Position numbers and translations under genes: made by a program
Notes under the pieces: model-generated
What the model was told of the DNA's origin: nothing
Database searches by the model: none
Seen by the model: the letters and a program-made list of their open reading frames with translations, nothing else
Shown here: positions 1 through 7,867 of the stretch, in pieces
Position numbering within the stretch: position 1 is the first letter of the stretch
How the letters are laid out: the number at the start of each line of letters is the position of its first letter
Assembly (NCBI RefSeq): GCF_002104475.1
Contig: NZ_NBOF01000004.1
Span: 248,001 to 312,000 of the forward strand
From: Cognaticolwellia mytili
GTDB taxonomy: Bacteria > Pseudomonadota > Gammaproteobacteria > Enterobacterales > Alteromonadaceae
Length of the DNA stretch: 64,000 bases
Direction of reading: 5' to 3'

Positions 1-210
1 ACCTTAATGCATGTTGTCATTTTATGTCCTGCTGCCACTTAGTCGTTTATTAAGTACGGTGATTAATAAAAAGGTGATATTGCATAAAACTATAGCAACA
101 TTGAATGAAACGAGTTTTGTTTCAAATCAAAAATAACGATTAAAAAAGTGATAAATATCACCGTGTTTTAGGTATCATAATGAGTAAATTATCCACCAAT
201 CATATTGCTA

Positions 211-762
211 ATGAAAAATAGTAAAAAAGTAACATATATTCCCTTACTTATCGGATTAACCTTTCTAGTCACTGCTTGTAGTGATAAAAGTGAGCGAGCA
301 ACTAAAAGAGCTGAAATGCCAATTCGCGAAATGAGGTGCCTTGAACAGCAAAGCGCATGTTTTTTTGATGTTGCAGATGGACGAGTTGAAATATTATTTG
401 ATGTTAATAAAATAATCGCAGAACAAGCCTTTAATATGTCTATCAATTATACCGGTGCTAAAACTATTATCGAGGTTAATGGCTATATGGAAGGTGTTGA
501 TATGTTTATGGGGAAAATTCCTTTATTTTTAGAAAAAAAAACAGAAATGGATAACCACGCTAAATTAAATGCTGTATCGGCAGATGTAATTGCCGACAAT
601 GCTGAATCAATGAGTCAAAACAACATTCAAGCCTTTCAGGGGGAAGTCTTAGTCGGTAGTTGCTCTGCTGAAAAAATGACTTGGAAAATATGGCTAACCT
701 TTACTGATAATGACAAAAAAAACTATACAAAAATGCTAACTATCATCAGCCATCGTAGCTAA
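211..762 (+). CDS. putative lipoprotein, unknown function
   Basis: I do not recognise a family. The N-terminus has a lysine-rich start, a hydrophobic stretch and a lipobox (VTAC), so it is probably exported and lipid-anchored. The mature part is about 160 residues, mixed charged, with no further membrane segment. An in-frame TTG lies two codons upstream (205), but ATG at 211 gives a cleaner signal peptide, so I chose it. It stands alone: nothing precedes it in the window and the next gene runs the other way. Function unknown; existence as a gene is likely because of the signal peptide and length. Confidence 0.7.
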   Translation: MKNSKKVTYIPLLIGLTFLVTACSDKSERATKRAEMPIREMRCLEQQSACFFDVADGRVEILFDVNKIIAEQAFNMSINYTGAKTIIEVNGYMEGVDMFMGKIPLFLEKKTEMDNHAKLNAVSADVIADNAESMSQNNIQAFQGEVLVGSCSAEKMTWKIWLTFTDNDKKNYTKMLTIISHRS

Positions 763-817
763 GTTCTGTTTTGGCATTAATTATTGGTTCCAGTTGCTTT
801 CTTGTTAACAAGGATAA

Positions 818-1438
818 TTAACTAGTTGCTAACCAAATCGCGACCATAATCATCAAGCTACCCGATACTTTATTAAGTAATTGTACGTTATTACGCTGCG
901 TTAACGCTTTGCCAATAGTTTTTCCGCCAGTGGCGTAAATCGTCATGCAAATAAACTCAGATAGTAATATTACGGCTACTAGCATGCTTAACTGAGGAGC
1001 TAGCTGTAAATCGGGATTAATAAAGGGTGGAAGCAGCGATACCATGAATGCCCAACCTTTTGGGTTAGCAATTGCAGTAAAAAAACCTTGCTTGAATAAA
1101 CTTGATTTATCAATTGACTGAGTATTTTGTTCTGCAGAAAGTGCGAGCTTTCCTTTCGCTCGCCACATATTAATACCAACATAGGCAAGGTAAAGCGCAC
1201 CAAGTATTTTAAAGCCTTGAAACAATTCAGGCAGTTTGCTCATTAATGTTGCAACACCTAACACAGAAGCAATAGCGACTGTTGCGACTCCTAATAATTC
1301 ACCATACATCATCCAAAATGTTTTTCTTACGCCTATGGTAATGCCTAAGCTCATGGCTAAAGTCATACACATGCCCGGTGTTACGCTAACGATGAAAAAT
1401 GTTGGGATAAAAAGGCTTAATAAAGTAAAGTCAATCAA
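818..1438 (-). CDS. LysE/RhtB family amino-acid exporter
   Basis: A 206-aa inner-membrane protein of the LysE/RhtB translocator superfamily, whose members export amino acids or related metabolites by proton antiport. Visible support: a proline/glycine-rich first helix with the family-typical TPGM motif near residue 20, about six hydrophobic segments, the conserved LGALYLAYVGINMWRA region, and a NPKGWAFM motif around residue 130. Length is usual for the family. It stands alone on the minus strand, convergent with the lipoprotein gene. The exact substrate cannot be read from the sequence. Confidence 0.85.
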   Translation of the reverse strand: MIDFTLLSLFIPTFFIVSVTPGMCMTLAMSLGITIGVRKTFWMMYGELLGVATVAIASVLGVATLMSKLPELFQGFKILGALYLAYVGINMWRAKGKLALSAEQNTQSIDKSSLFKQGFFTAIANPKGWAFMVSLLPPFINPDLQLAPQLSMLVAVILLSEFICMTIYATGGKTIGKALTQRNNVQLLNKVSGSLMIMVAIWLATS

Positions 1439-1535
1439 TGCTTGAATACCTATCGGTGAATAATAAAAATAAAATACTAAGTTGAGTTGAATGGTACTGT
1501 AATTTAATCGCCTTTCGTAGTTAAAAGGTAGAAAT

Positions 1536-1562
1536 AAAAAAACGTGGCATTAGCCACGTTTT
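1536..1562 (-). terminator. intrinsic terminator for the DUF3083 gene
   Basis: The arms AACGTGGC and GCCACGTT surround a 4-nt loop, and A-T pairs lengthen the stem to about 10 bp. The A-run at 1534-1540 reads as a T-run on the minus strand, as expected for a rho-independent terminator just after the gene ending at 1585. Confidence 0.85.
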
Positions 1563-1584
1563 AATAATGTTCAAGAAGTGGTGT

Positions 1585-2703
1585 TTACTTTTCTTGATAA
1601 AAGCCAAGATGTTGATGGAAGCGTACGTTTAGTTCTTCTTTGTCATCTACATATTCAAGCTTTTCAGCGATGCTGTGTAAAGCATGCTCTATTTGAATGA
1701 GGAACTTACCAAAACCGTGACTTGTTTTGTCTTGTTCACTCGCAACAAAAACAAATTGCACACTATCAACTAGCTGATCTGCAGACCATTTGCAGGTGTA
1801 ACCGCCACTGGTGTTTTTCGGGTTATAACCCAGCATGATTAGTTCACCCTTAGCAATTGTGTTTTCATCATCACTACGACGAACGATAGGTACTAACCCG
1901 TTTGCAATCACTGCACCATTATTTAAGTGATGTTTTTTGGCTGCGCTAATAAAGGCGTCAGCAATAAAGTTATAAAGTGGGTTGTAATTTTCACCTTCAC
2001 TATGGTCGAGTTCAACTAAGTTGCGTAAACGGCGGTTGATTGGCATATCAACAATAGCGTAAGTCAATTCATCAGTGTTTTCTGGTAATGAAATATCATC
2101 AGGGGCATAGCGATTTGAAATACTGCGCAGTTTATGAACTTGATTACCTTGAACGCCTTTGTCTTTAGCAAATAAGTCATAGGTTAAATGCTGATGATCG
2201 CATATGCGCATTTCATCTGTGGTGATACCTGTTTTTTCAGTAAATTTGGTAATAGCATTTAGTACTTTCTGATGAAATATTGCAGAGTTATGTCTAACTT
2301 CATCCCCATTGGCTAGAAAAACTAAATGAATTTTACTTGCTTGTTTATGACCATCGTAATGGGCACTTTGACTAAAATGATAACGAGAGTTATAAAGGAA
2401 TAATATTTGTTGCTCAGTTTGAGCGGTTATTCTTTCAGGGCTAAATCGAATGCGGGTAAATTTGTCATTGGCAACAAATTGGCCACTTTCAATATCGAAT
2501 TCTTCATTAATTTTAAAGAACATCTCGGATAATTTTTTATAAAACGGTAAAAATGGTTGGTCGCTATTTAAATCGACAGGGCCCGCAATTTTTTCAATTA
2601 ATTGCTCGGTGATATTAAATTTGGCGAGTAAATATTGATTTTCACGAGCTGAAGACGGGATGTAAACTTTATGTTGTGTACTTCTTTTGCGGGAAAGCGG
2701 CAT
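1585..2703 (-). CDS. DUF3083 family protein
   Basis: A 372-aa soluble protein that I place in DUF3083, a family known mainly from Shewanella, Colwellia and relatives and without assigned function. There is no signal peptide or membrane helix. The N-terminus is basic (PLSRKRSTQHKVYIP), and the rest is a mixed alpha/beta-like chain without recognisable catalytic motifs. The gene is monocistronic, ending in a strong hairpin terminator. The family assignment is from recall of its overall look and length, so it is moderately sure. Confidence 0.7.
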   Translation of the reverse strand: MPLSRKRSTQHKVYIPSSARENQYLLAKFNITEQLIEKIAGPVDLNSDQPFLPFYKKLSEMFFKINEEFDIESGQFVANDKFTRIRFSPERITAQTEQQILFLYNSRYHFSQSAHYDGHKQASKIHLVFLANGDEVRHNSAIFHQKVLNAITKFTEKTGITTDEMRICDHQHLTYDLFAKDKGVQGNQVHKLRSISNRYAPDDISLPENTDELTYAIVDMPINRRLRNLVELDHSEGENYNPLYNFIADAFISAAKKHHLNNGAVIANGLVPIVRRSDDENTIAKGELIMLGYNPKNTSGGYTCKWSADQLVDSVQFVFVASEQDKTSHGFGKFLIQIEHALHSIAEKLEYVDDKEELNVRFHQHLGFYQEK

Positions 2704-2966
2704 AGCAATTAACCTATTGATTGAAAACGTTAGTATAATAGCAACATTAAACAGGAGTAAATATGATTTATATCAAAGAGTAAGATAGCCTATTTTATTT
2801 AATAAATATGATGATTACATCCTATTGTCAATGTTATAAATTTGCTAAAACAATATTGCTATTCATTTGTAGCTCTCAAAGTGTATAAATTTCTCTGTTA
2901 GATCTACCTAACTCTGCCCGTATTTGTTTATAATCGTGGCGTCATCCGTAACTAAAGAATAAAAAT

Positions 2967-4601
2967 ATGAAAAAAATATTAGCGCTAACTCTGCTTGCAT
3001 CGGCGACACTAACCGGCTGTGGTGCGGAAAATGTTGGAAAAAGTAATACCGCTTCAGATATTGCAGCAAGTTATGACAGTATTAATAAAGAACAGCTTAC
3101 CGAACATATTAAAGTACTTGCCTCAGATGAGTTTGAAGGCCGTGCACCATCGAGTAAAGGTGAAGAACTTACGCTTGATTATTTAACTAAGCAGTTAACA
3201 GCTATTGGTTTTAAGCCTGGCAACGGTGATAGCTTTTTACAAGCTGTGCCTATGGTATCAATCGAAGCGTCGCCAGAAATGACTTTATCGATTGGTGGTA
3301 AAGATTATCAATATGGTCACGATATGGTTATGGGTTCAAGCCGCATTAGCGATTTTGAGCAACTTAAAGATTCTGAACTAGTTTTTGTTGGCTATGGTGT
3401 TAATGCGCCTGAGTACCAATGGAATGATTATGACGGGCTGGACGTAAAAGGCAAAACGGTTGTTATTTTAGTGAACGACCCAGGTTTTGCCACTAAAGAT
3501 CCTGCATTATTTAATGGCAATGCTATGACATATTACGGTCGTTGGACTTATAAATATGAAGAGGCGAGTCGACAAGGTGCTGAGGGTGCAATTATTATTC
3601 ATGAAACTGCACCTGCATCATATGGTTGGTCAGTAGTTGAACACTCATGGACTGGACCTCAATTTGGTTTTGTTCGTGAAGATCTTAACAAAGGTCGTGT
3701 TGCTGTTGAAGGCTGGGTTAACACCGACGTAGCGAAAGAGTTATTTACAAATGCAGGCTTAAACTTTGAACAAGCAAAAGCAAAGGCTGCTAAAGGTAGC
3801 TATCATGTTGATATGGGAGACTTAACGGCTTCTGTTACTGTGAAAAATACTGTTAAAAAATCAACATCATATAACTTTATTGCCACCTTACCTGGTAGTG
3901 TGAAATCTGATGAGCACATTCTTTATACGGCACATTGGGATCATTTAGGAAAAGATACCAGTAAAGATGGTGACCAAATTTATAATGGCGCCGTTGATAA
4001 TGCATCAGGTACTGCAGCACTAATTGAAGTGGCTGAAGCATTTTCGAAATTACCTGTAGTACCTGAACGTTCAATTACTATTATGGCGGTAACTGCAGAA
4101 GAGCAAGGCTTATTAGGCTCTAAATTTTATGCTGCAAACCCTGTGATCCCTGCAGCTAAAACTGTTGCTAATATTAATATGGATGCATTAAACGTTAATG
4201 GTCGTAGTAAAGATGTTTCTGTCTATGGTCTAGGTCAGTCACAACTTGATGAATACTTAACGGTTGCAGCTAAAAAGCAAGGTCGCATTATTTCAGGTGA
4301 TCCGCGTCCGGCAGCAGGTATTTACTATCGTTCAGATCATTTCGCCTTTGCCAATATCGGTATTCCAGCACTTTATGCTAAAAGTGGTCCAGAACCAGTT
4401 GATGCCGCGACTAAAGCCTTACGTGAAGTATTGAATCCTATTTTAGCTAAGTGTTATCACAATGCTTGTGATGAATATAATGAGCAATGGGATCTTTCGG
4501 GGGCAGTTGAAGATATGCAAGCTTTCTTTGAAATTGGTTACGAGCTATCTAACGTAGGTGTTTGGCCAGAATGGAGCAAAACCTCAGAGTTTAAACGTTA
4601 G
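2967..4601 (+). CDS. M28 family zinc metallopeptidase, lipoprotein
   Basis: A secreted aminopeptidase-type enzyme of peptidase family M28. The signal peptide ends in a lipobox (LTGC, Cys18), so it is probably membrane-anchored outside the cytoplasm. A PA-type insert spans about residues 110-270, and the catalytic domain follows. The expected two-zinc set is visible: His323 in AHWDHLG, Asp344 in AVDNASG, Glu378-Glu379 (general base and ligand) in TAEEQGLLGS, Asp406 in NMDAL and His458 in RSDHF. All residues are present, so it should be active, removing N-terminal residues from peptides in the periplasm or outside. It stands alone with its own terminator. Confidence 0.92.
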   Translation: MKKILALTLLASATLTGCGAENVGKSNTASDIAASYDSINKEQLTEHIKVLASDEFEGRAPSSKGEELTLDYLTKQLTAIGFKPGNGDSFLQAVPMVSIEASPEMTLSIGGKDYQYGHDMVMGSSRISDFEQLKDSELVFVGYGVNAPEYQWNDYDGLDVKGKTVVILVNDPGFATKDPALFNGNAMTYYGRWTYKYEEASRQGAEGAIIIHETAPASYGWSVVEHSWTGPQFGFVREDLNKGRVAVEGWVNTDVAKELFTNAGLNFEQAKAKAAKGSYHVDMGDLTASVTVKNTVKKSTSYNFIATLPGSVKSDEHILYTAHWDHLGKDTSKDGDQIYNGAVDNASGTAALIEVAEAFSKLPVVPERSITIMAVTAEEQGLLGSKFYAANPVIPAAKTVANINMDALNVNGRSKDVSVYGLGQSQLDEYLTVAAKKQGRIISGDPRPAAGIYYRSDHFAFANIGIPALYAKSGPEPVDAATKALREVLNPILAKCYHNACDEYNEQWDLSGAVEDMQAFFEIGYELSNVGVWPEWSKTSEFKR

Positions 4602-4671
4602 TTATGTAATTACTGTCGAAGGCTAGCCAATAACTAGTTAGTGCTTATCTAAGACATAATTATAAATTATC

Positions 4672-4702
4672 AAAGCAGCAATTATTTAATTGCTGCTTTT
4701 TT
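4672..4702 (+). terminator. intrinsic terminator after the M28 peptidase
   Basis: AAAGCAGCAA and TTGCTGCTTT form at least a 10-bp stem that can extend inward by A-T pairs, followed by a T-run on the plus strand. Confidence 0.85.
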
Positions 4703-4740
4703 ATTTCCAGCTAAAAAATTTATTATTCATTGAAATAGCG

Positions 4741-4813
4741 GGTTGGATCAGGGACAAATGCCTGTTTGCTATAAGAGTACAGTCCCTTGCACTACCAGAT
4801 GAGTCATTATGAG
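4741..4813 (-). pseudogene. degenerate tRNA-Asn-like copy (class 3), 3' truncated
   Basis: Shares the altered anticodon-arm block (ACTCTTATAGCAAACAGGC on the minus strand) and the changed D-arm (GACTCATCTGGTAG) with the copies at 5019 and 5303, but lacks the 3' half of the T-arm and the acceptor strand. It is the last copy in the direction of transcription and lies beyond three terminators. Confidence 0.75.
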
Positions 4814-4840
4814 ATAAGTTGACATCGAATTCAGAGCAAA

Positions 4841-4864
4841 AAAAAACCTGCTAAAAGCAGGTTT
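4841..4864 (-). terminator. terminator T1 within the tRNA-Asn array
   Basis: AAACCTGCT-AAA-AGCAGGTTT hairpin; the preceding A-run is a T-run on the minus strand. It repeats at 5132-5157 and 5417-5442. Confidence 0.8.
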
Positions 4865-4871
4865 CTTAATG

Positions 4872-4960
4872 TGGCTCCTCAACCTGGACTTGAATCAAGG
4901 ACAAACGCCTGTTTATTATAAAAGTACAGTCCGTTACTCTACCAACTGAGCTATTGAGGA
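4872..4960 (-). pseudogene. tRNA-Asn-like copy with 13-nt enlarged anticodon arm (class 2)
   Basis: An 89-nt copy. Acceptor stem, D-arm and encoded CCA end match the normal genes, but the anticodon stem-loop is replaced by a longer segment (CTGTACTTTTATAATAAACAG on paired arms CTGT/ACAG, written 5'-3' on the minus strand in two halves CTGTACTTTTA and TAATAAACAG). The GTT anticodon context is lost, and the T-stem carries one mismatch (CCTTG/CCAGG). It probably cannot act as a normal tRNA-Asn. It lies downstream of terminators T2 and T3. Confidence 0.8.
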
Positions 4961-5018
4961 ATTGTTCTTTTTCTAATATAACCGCTAATAATAAATTAAT
5001 AGCCATTATTTAATAATG

Positions 5019-5109
5019 TGGCTCCTCAACCTGAACTTGGATCAGGGACAAATGCCTGTTTGCTATAAGAGCACAGTCCGTTGTGCTACCAGATGAGTCA
5101 TTATGAGGT
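5019..5109 (-). pseudogene. degenerate tRNA-Asn-like copy (class 3)
   Basis: A 91-nt copy with an altered D-arm (GACTCATCTGGTAG), the enlarged anticodon arm, and a T-stem in which both sides changed together (CCTGA/TCAGG, against CCTGG/CCAGG in the normal gene). The D-stem partner GAGC is lost. The encoded CCA end remains. Confidence 0.75.
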
Positions 5110-5131
5110 AAGCTGATATCGAATTCAGAGC

Positions 5132-5157
5132 AAAAAAAAAACTGCTAAAAGCAGGTT
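5132..5157 (-). terminator. terminator T2 within the tRNA-Asn array
   Basis: The same hairpin as T1 but with one C missing, leaving CTGCT-AAA-AGCAG. The long A-run (5132-5141) is the T-run on the minus strand. Confidence 0.7.
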
Positions 5158-5165
5158 TCTTAATG

Positions 5166-5254
5166 TGGCTCCTCAACCTGGACTTGAATCAAGGACAAAC
5201 GCCTGTTTATTATAAAAGTACAGTCCGTTACTCTACCAACTGAGCTATTGAGGA
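5166..5254 (-). pseudogene. tRNA-Asn-like copy with enlarged anticodon arm (class 2)
   Basis: Over its 89 nt it matches the copy at 4872-4960, including the 13-nt enlargement and the T-stem mismatch. It sits between terminators T2 and T3. Confidence 0.8.
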
Positions 5255-5302
5255 ATTGTTCTTTTCTAACATAACCACTATTAATAGTGGTTACTTATAA
5301 TG

Positions 5303-5393
5303 TGGCTCCTCAACCTGAACTTGGATCAGGGACAAATGCCTGTTTGCGATAAGAGCACAGTCAATTGTGCTACCAGATGAGTCATTATGAGGT
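5303..5393 (-). pseudogene. degenerate tRNA-Asn-like copy (class 3)
   Basis: A 91-nt copy of the type at 5019-5109, starting exactly 284 bp further on. It has extra changes: the loop reads TCTTATC instead of TCTTATA, and the outer anticodon stem reads TTGA instead of CGGA. Confidence 0.75.
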
Positions 5394-5416
5394 AAGCTGA
5401 CATCGAATTCAGAGCA

Positions 5417-5442
5417 AAAAAAAACCTGCTAAAAGCAGGTTT
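5417..5442 (-). terminator. terminator T3 ending the expressed part of the tRNA array
   Basis: AAACCTGCT-AAA-AGCAGGTTT with a nine-base A-run (5416-5424 region) that is a T-run on the minus strand. It is the first terminator met by transcription from the promoter near 5970-6001, directly after the intact tRNA at 5450. Confidence 0.82.
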
Positions 5443-5449
5443 CTTAATG

Positions 5450-5525
5450 TGGCTCCTCAACCTGGACTTGAACCAGGGACAAACGGATTAACAGTCCGTT
5501 GCTCTACCAACTGAGCTATTGAGGA
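5450..5525 (-). tRNA. tRNA-Asn (GTT)
   Basis: A 76-nt gene with encoded CCA. Stems read on the minus strand: acceptor TCCTCAA/TTGAGGA, D-stem GCTC/GAGC, anticodon stem ACGGA/TCCGT around CTGTTAA (anticodon GTT), T-stem CCTGG/CCAGG with TTCAAGT loop. All pairs are intact. It is the last normal tRNA of the transcript, just before terminator T3. Confidence 0.97.
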
Positions 5526-5573
5526 ATTGTTCTTTTCTAACATAACCACTATTAATAGCAGTTACTTATAATG

Positions 5574-5649
5574 TGGCTCCTCAACCTGGACTTGAACCAG
5601 GGACAAACGGATTAACAGTCCGTTGCTCTACCAACTGAGCTATTGAGGA
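5574..5649 (-). tRNA. tRNA-Asn (GTT)
   Basis: Identical over its 76 nt to the gene at 5450-5525, with anticodon GTT and encoded CCA. It is separated from that gene by a 48-nt spacer that is itself similar between copies. Confidence 0.97.
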
Positions 5650-5706
5650 ATTGTTCTTTTCTAACATAACCGCTAACAATAAATTGCTAGCCATTATTTA
5701 ATAATT

Positions 5707-5802
5707 TGTCTCCTCAACCCAGACTTGAAATAACCAACAGGGACAAACGCCTGTTTATTATAAAAGTACAGTCCGTTACTCTACCAACTGAGCTATTGAG
5801 GA
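5707..5802 (-). pseudogene. tRNA-Asn-like copy with enlarged anticodon arm and T-arm insertion
   Basis: A class-2 copy lengthened to 96 nt by an extra insertion in the T-arm (around 5726-5740). Its 3' end reads GACA instead of GCCA. It lies between two intact genes in the same presumed transcript, so it will be transcribed, but the T-arm and 3' end changes argue against a working tRNA. Confidence 0.75.
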
Positions 5803-5860
5803 ATTGTTCTTTTTCTAATATAACCGCTAATAATAAATTAATAGCCATTATTTAATAATG

Positions 5861-5936
5861 TGGCTCCTCAACCTGGACTTGAACCAGGGACAAACGGATT
5901 AACAGTCCGTTGCTCTACCAACTGAGCTATTGAGGA
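5861..5936 (-). tRNA. tRNA-Asn (GTT), first gene of the array
   Basis: 76 nt, same sequence as the other two intact genes, anticodon GTT, CCA encoded. Its 5' end lies about 30 nt after the presumed transcription start. Confidence 0.97.
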
Positions 5937-5972
5937 ATTGTTTTGAAAGCCGCTAGTGGCTAACGGGGCGGA

Positions 5973-6001
5973 ATATTAAAGACACCTTGCCAGACTGTCA
6001 A
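5973..6001 (-). promoter_or_regulatory. sigma-70 promoter of the tRNA-Asn array, GC-rich discriminator
   Basis: On the minus strand TTGACA (5996-6001), an exact 17-bp spacer and TAATAT (5973-5978) form a near-perfect promoter. They are followed by a GC-rich discriminator (CCGCCCCG), the hallmark of stable-RNA promoters under growth-rate and ppGpp (stringent) control. Confidence 0.88.
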
Positions 6002-6493
6002 CACAAAATTTAGAAAAAAAATCATTTAATTGACTGTTTGCTTAAATTGCAGGCAAAGTTGTGAAGTTTTCTTCAAGTTTAGCTTGAAAAGCATTCAGTA
6101 GGCTGCGGATGATGCAAAAAGCATAGTTATCCACTTATTCTGTGGATAACTATGTGAGTTAAAGTGTAAAATTAGGTGGCCTAAACCGTATAATGCGGCT
6201 TGTAGCACGTCATGCTTTTTCTGGATGTTATGATAATAGCTATATATAACATGTTGTTAAGTTTTATTTGTTATGTTTTTTTACATGGTCGTGTGTTTTT
6301 TGTGCAAGGATGATCTTTCTCACATTTTCTGTGTATTTCTACGAAATTCAAGCTAGTTTAAAATGTGTTCAAGTAAATAACTTTTTAATGAAATGGCTTT
6401 ATTATCTTAAATGCAATATTTACATAGCGAGTCTAATCACTATCTTTTACAATAAAGAATGCATTCTATTTACTTCTACATTTGAAAATATTA
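6002..6493. other. intergenic region before the MATE gene
   Basis: AT-rich spacer of about 490 bp between the tRNA promoter and the MATE gene. It holds the DnaA-box palindrome listed separately. No convincing coding region was seen; an 85-codon open frame here starts without a ribosome site and runs into the transporter gene in another frame. Confidence 0.6.
6122..6154. promoter_or_regulatory. palindrome with a consensus DnaA box
   Basis: CATAGTTATCCAC and GTGGATAACTATG form a perfect 13-bp inverted repeat around a 7-nt centre. TGTGGATAA (6141-6149) is the exact DnaA-box consensus on the minus strand, and the left arm gives TTATCCACT, one mismatch away. It may be a DnaA-binding site or a hairpin; no T-run follows. 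Confidence 0.55.
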
Positions 6494-7867
6494 ATGACCA
6501 AAACTCAAAAAAATCGCCAAATTAATTTACTTGAAGATCCCGTCGCACCGACCTTAAAAAATATGACCGTTCCGATGATCTATGGCATGATTTTATTGAT
6601 GACTTTTAACTTAGTTGATACTTTTTTCGTTGGTTTATTAGGTACACAACCATTAGCGGCTATTAGTTTTACTTTTCCTATTACCTTTACCGTAATTAGT
6701 TTAACCATTGGCTTAGGAATAGGTACGTCAGCGGTTATTGCAAGAGCACTAGGCAAAGGTGATAAAGAGTCAGCAAAAAACTTAGCCACTAGCGCATTAT
6801 ATCTAGCTGCTGCTATTGTCGGTATTCTAGCGGTAATTGGTTATCTTCTTATTGATGAAACTTTTTTATTGCTAGGAGCAAGCGAAGTTCTATTACCTTT
6901 AATTCATCAATACATGGATATTTGGTTTCTAGGCTGTATTTGCTTAATAGGTCCTATGATAGGCAATGCGGTGTTACGTGCGTCTGGCGATACTAAAACC
7001 CCGAGTTTAATTATGGGCAGTGCAGGGTTGATAAACGCAGTGCTAGATCCTATTTTTATTTTTGGCTTTGGCCCTGTGCCTGCGATGGGCATTCAAGGTG
7101 CAGCCATTGCAACTTCAGTTTCATGGATATTCGGTTTGGGCTATGTACTATATATCCTAAGCGTTAAACGAGGGCTGATTCACAGCAAGCTAATGTCAGT
7201 TAAAGACTTTATTACCTCAGCGCGTGGTATTTTACATATAGGCTTACCGGCAGCCGGCGCGAATATGCTAACGCCGGTTGCTGCAGCTGTATTAACTGCC
7301 ATCGTAGCAAAGTATGGTGAATCTGCTGTCGCTGCATTTGGTGTCGGCTCTAGAATTGAATCTATTGCGTGTTTAGTTGTATTGGCTTTGTCGATGACTT
7401 TACCGCCATTTATCAGTCAAAATTTCGGTGCCGGCAATATGAAGCGCGTTGCAGAAGGCTATAAAGCATCAATAAAGTTCGTTTTAGGTTGGCAAGTACT
7501 TATTTATGTTGTGCTAGTGTTAGCTGCGCCTTTCATTGCTGATGTCTTTTCTAAAGAACAAGCGGTAGCCGATATTATCAAACTTTTCATTTGGATTTTA
7601 CCATTAGGCTATGGTTTACAAGGTGTAATCATTCTAACTAATTCATCATTTAATGCGCTTCATAAGCCAATGGTTGCGTTAATGCTAAGCATTGTTCGTT
7701 TATTTGTTTGTTATGTACCTGCTGCCTATTTGGGGAGTTTATGGTTTGGTCTTGAAGGTTTCTTTATCGGCGCCTTAATTGGTAATGTTGTAATGGCGGT
7801 AATTTCTTACGGTTTGTTTAACAAACAATGCAAGGAAGGCCGAGAAACGGTTGAGGTTGCTGCTTGA
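6494..7867 (+). CDS. MATE family multidrug efflux transporter
   Basis: A 457-aa inner-membrane antiporter of the MATE family, using H+ or Na+ to expel cationic drugs or metabolites. Two homologous halves with about 12 hydrophobic segments are visible. Typical motifs include [20 protein letters not shown] near the start and the second-half [10 protein letters not shown] stretch. ATG at 6494 is chosen over an in-frame TTG at 6482 because the protein then starts a few residues before the usual family start. Its stop overlaps the start of uvrB by one base (TGATG), so the two are probably translated together. Substrate unknown. Confidence 0.9.
   Translation: MTKTQKNRQINLLEDPVAPTLKNMTVPMIYGMILLMTFNLVDTFFVGLLGTQPLAAISFTFPITFTVISLTIGLGIGTSAVIARALGKGDKESAKNLATSALYLAAAIVGILAVIGYLLIDETFLLLGASEVLLPLIHQYMDIWFLGCICLIGPMIGNAVLRASGDTKTPSLIMGSAGLINAVLDPIFIFGFGPVPAMGIQGAAIATSVSWIFGLGYVLYILSVKRGLIHSKLMSVKDFITSARGILHIGLPAAGANMLTPVAAAVLTAIVAKYGESAVAAFGVGSRIESIACLVVLALSMTLPPFISQNFGAGNMKRVAEGYKASIKFVLGWQVLIYVVLVLAAPFIADVFSKEQAVADIIKLFIWILPLGYGLQGVIILTNSSFNALHKPMVALMLSIVRLFVCYVPAAYLGSLWFGLEGFFIGALIGNVVMAVISYGLFNKQCKEGRETVEVAA

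Noticed and set aside
189-446. 85-codon minus-strand frame over the first lipoprotein
   Set aside because: Shadow of a frame that has a clear lipoprotein signal on the other strand.
4872-5802. Enlarged-arm tRNA copies as ochre-suppressor tRNAs (a TTA triplet can be placed in the loop)
   Set aside because: The stem beside that loop has mismatches (C-A, G-A) and a 2-nt bulge, and the T-stem is also damaged, so a working anticodon loop is not supported.
4741-5936. Regularly spaced repeats as a possible CRISPR array
   Set aside because: The repeats fold as tRNAs with encoded CCA ends, and the spacers are themselves similar, so it is a tRNA array.
6268-6525. 85-codon open frame before the MATE gene
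   Set aside because: No ribosome site, odd composition rich in Phe, Cys and Tyr, and it overlaps the transporter start in another frame.
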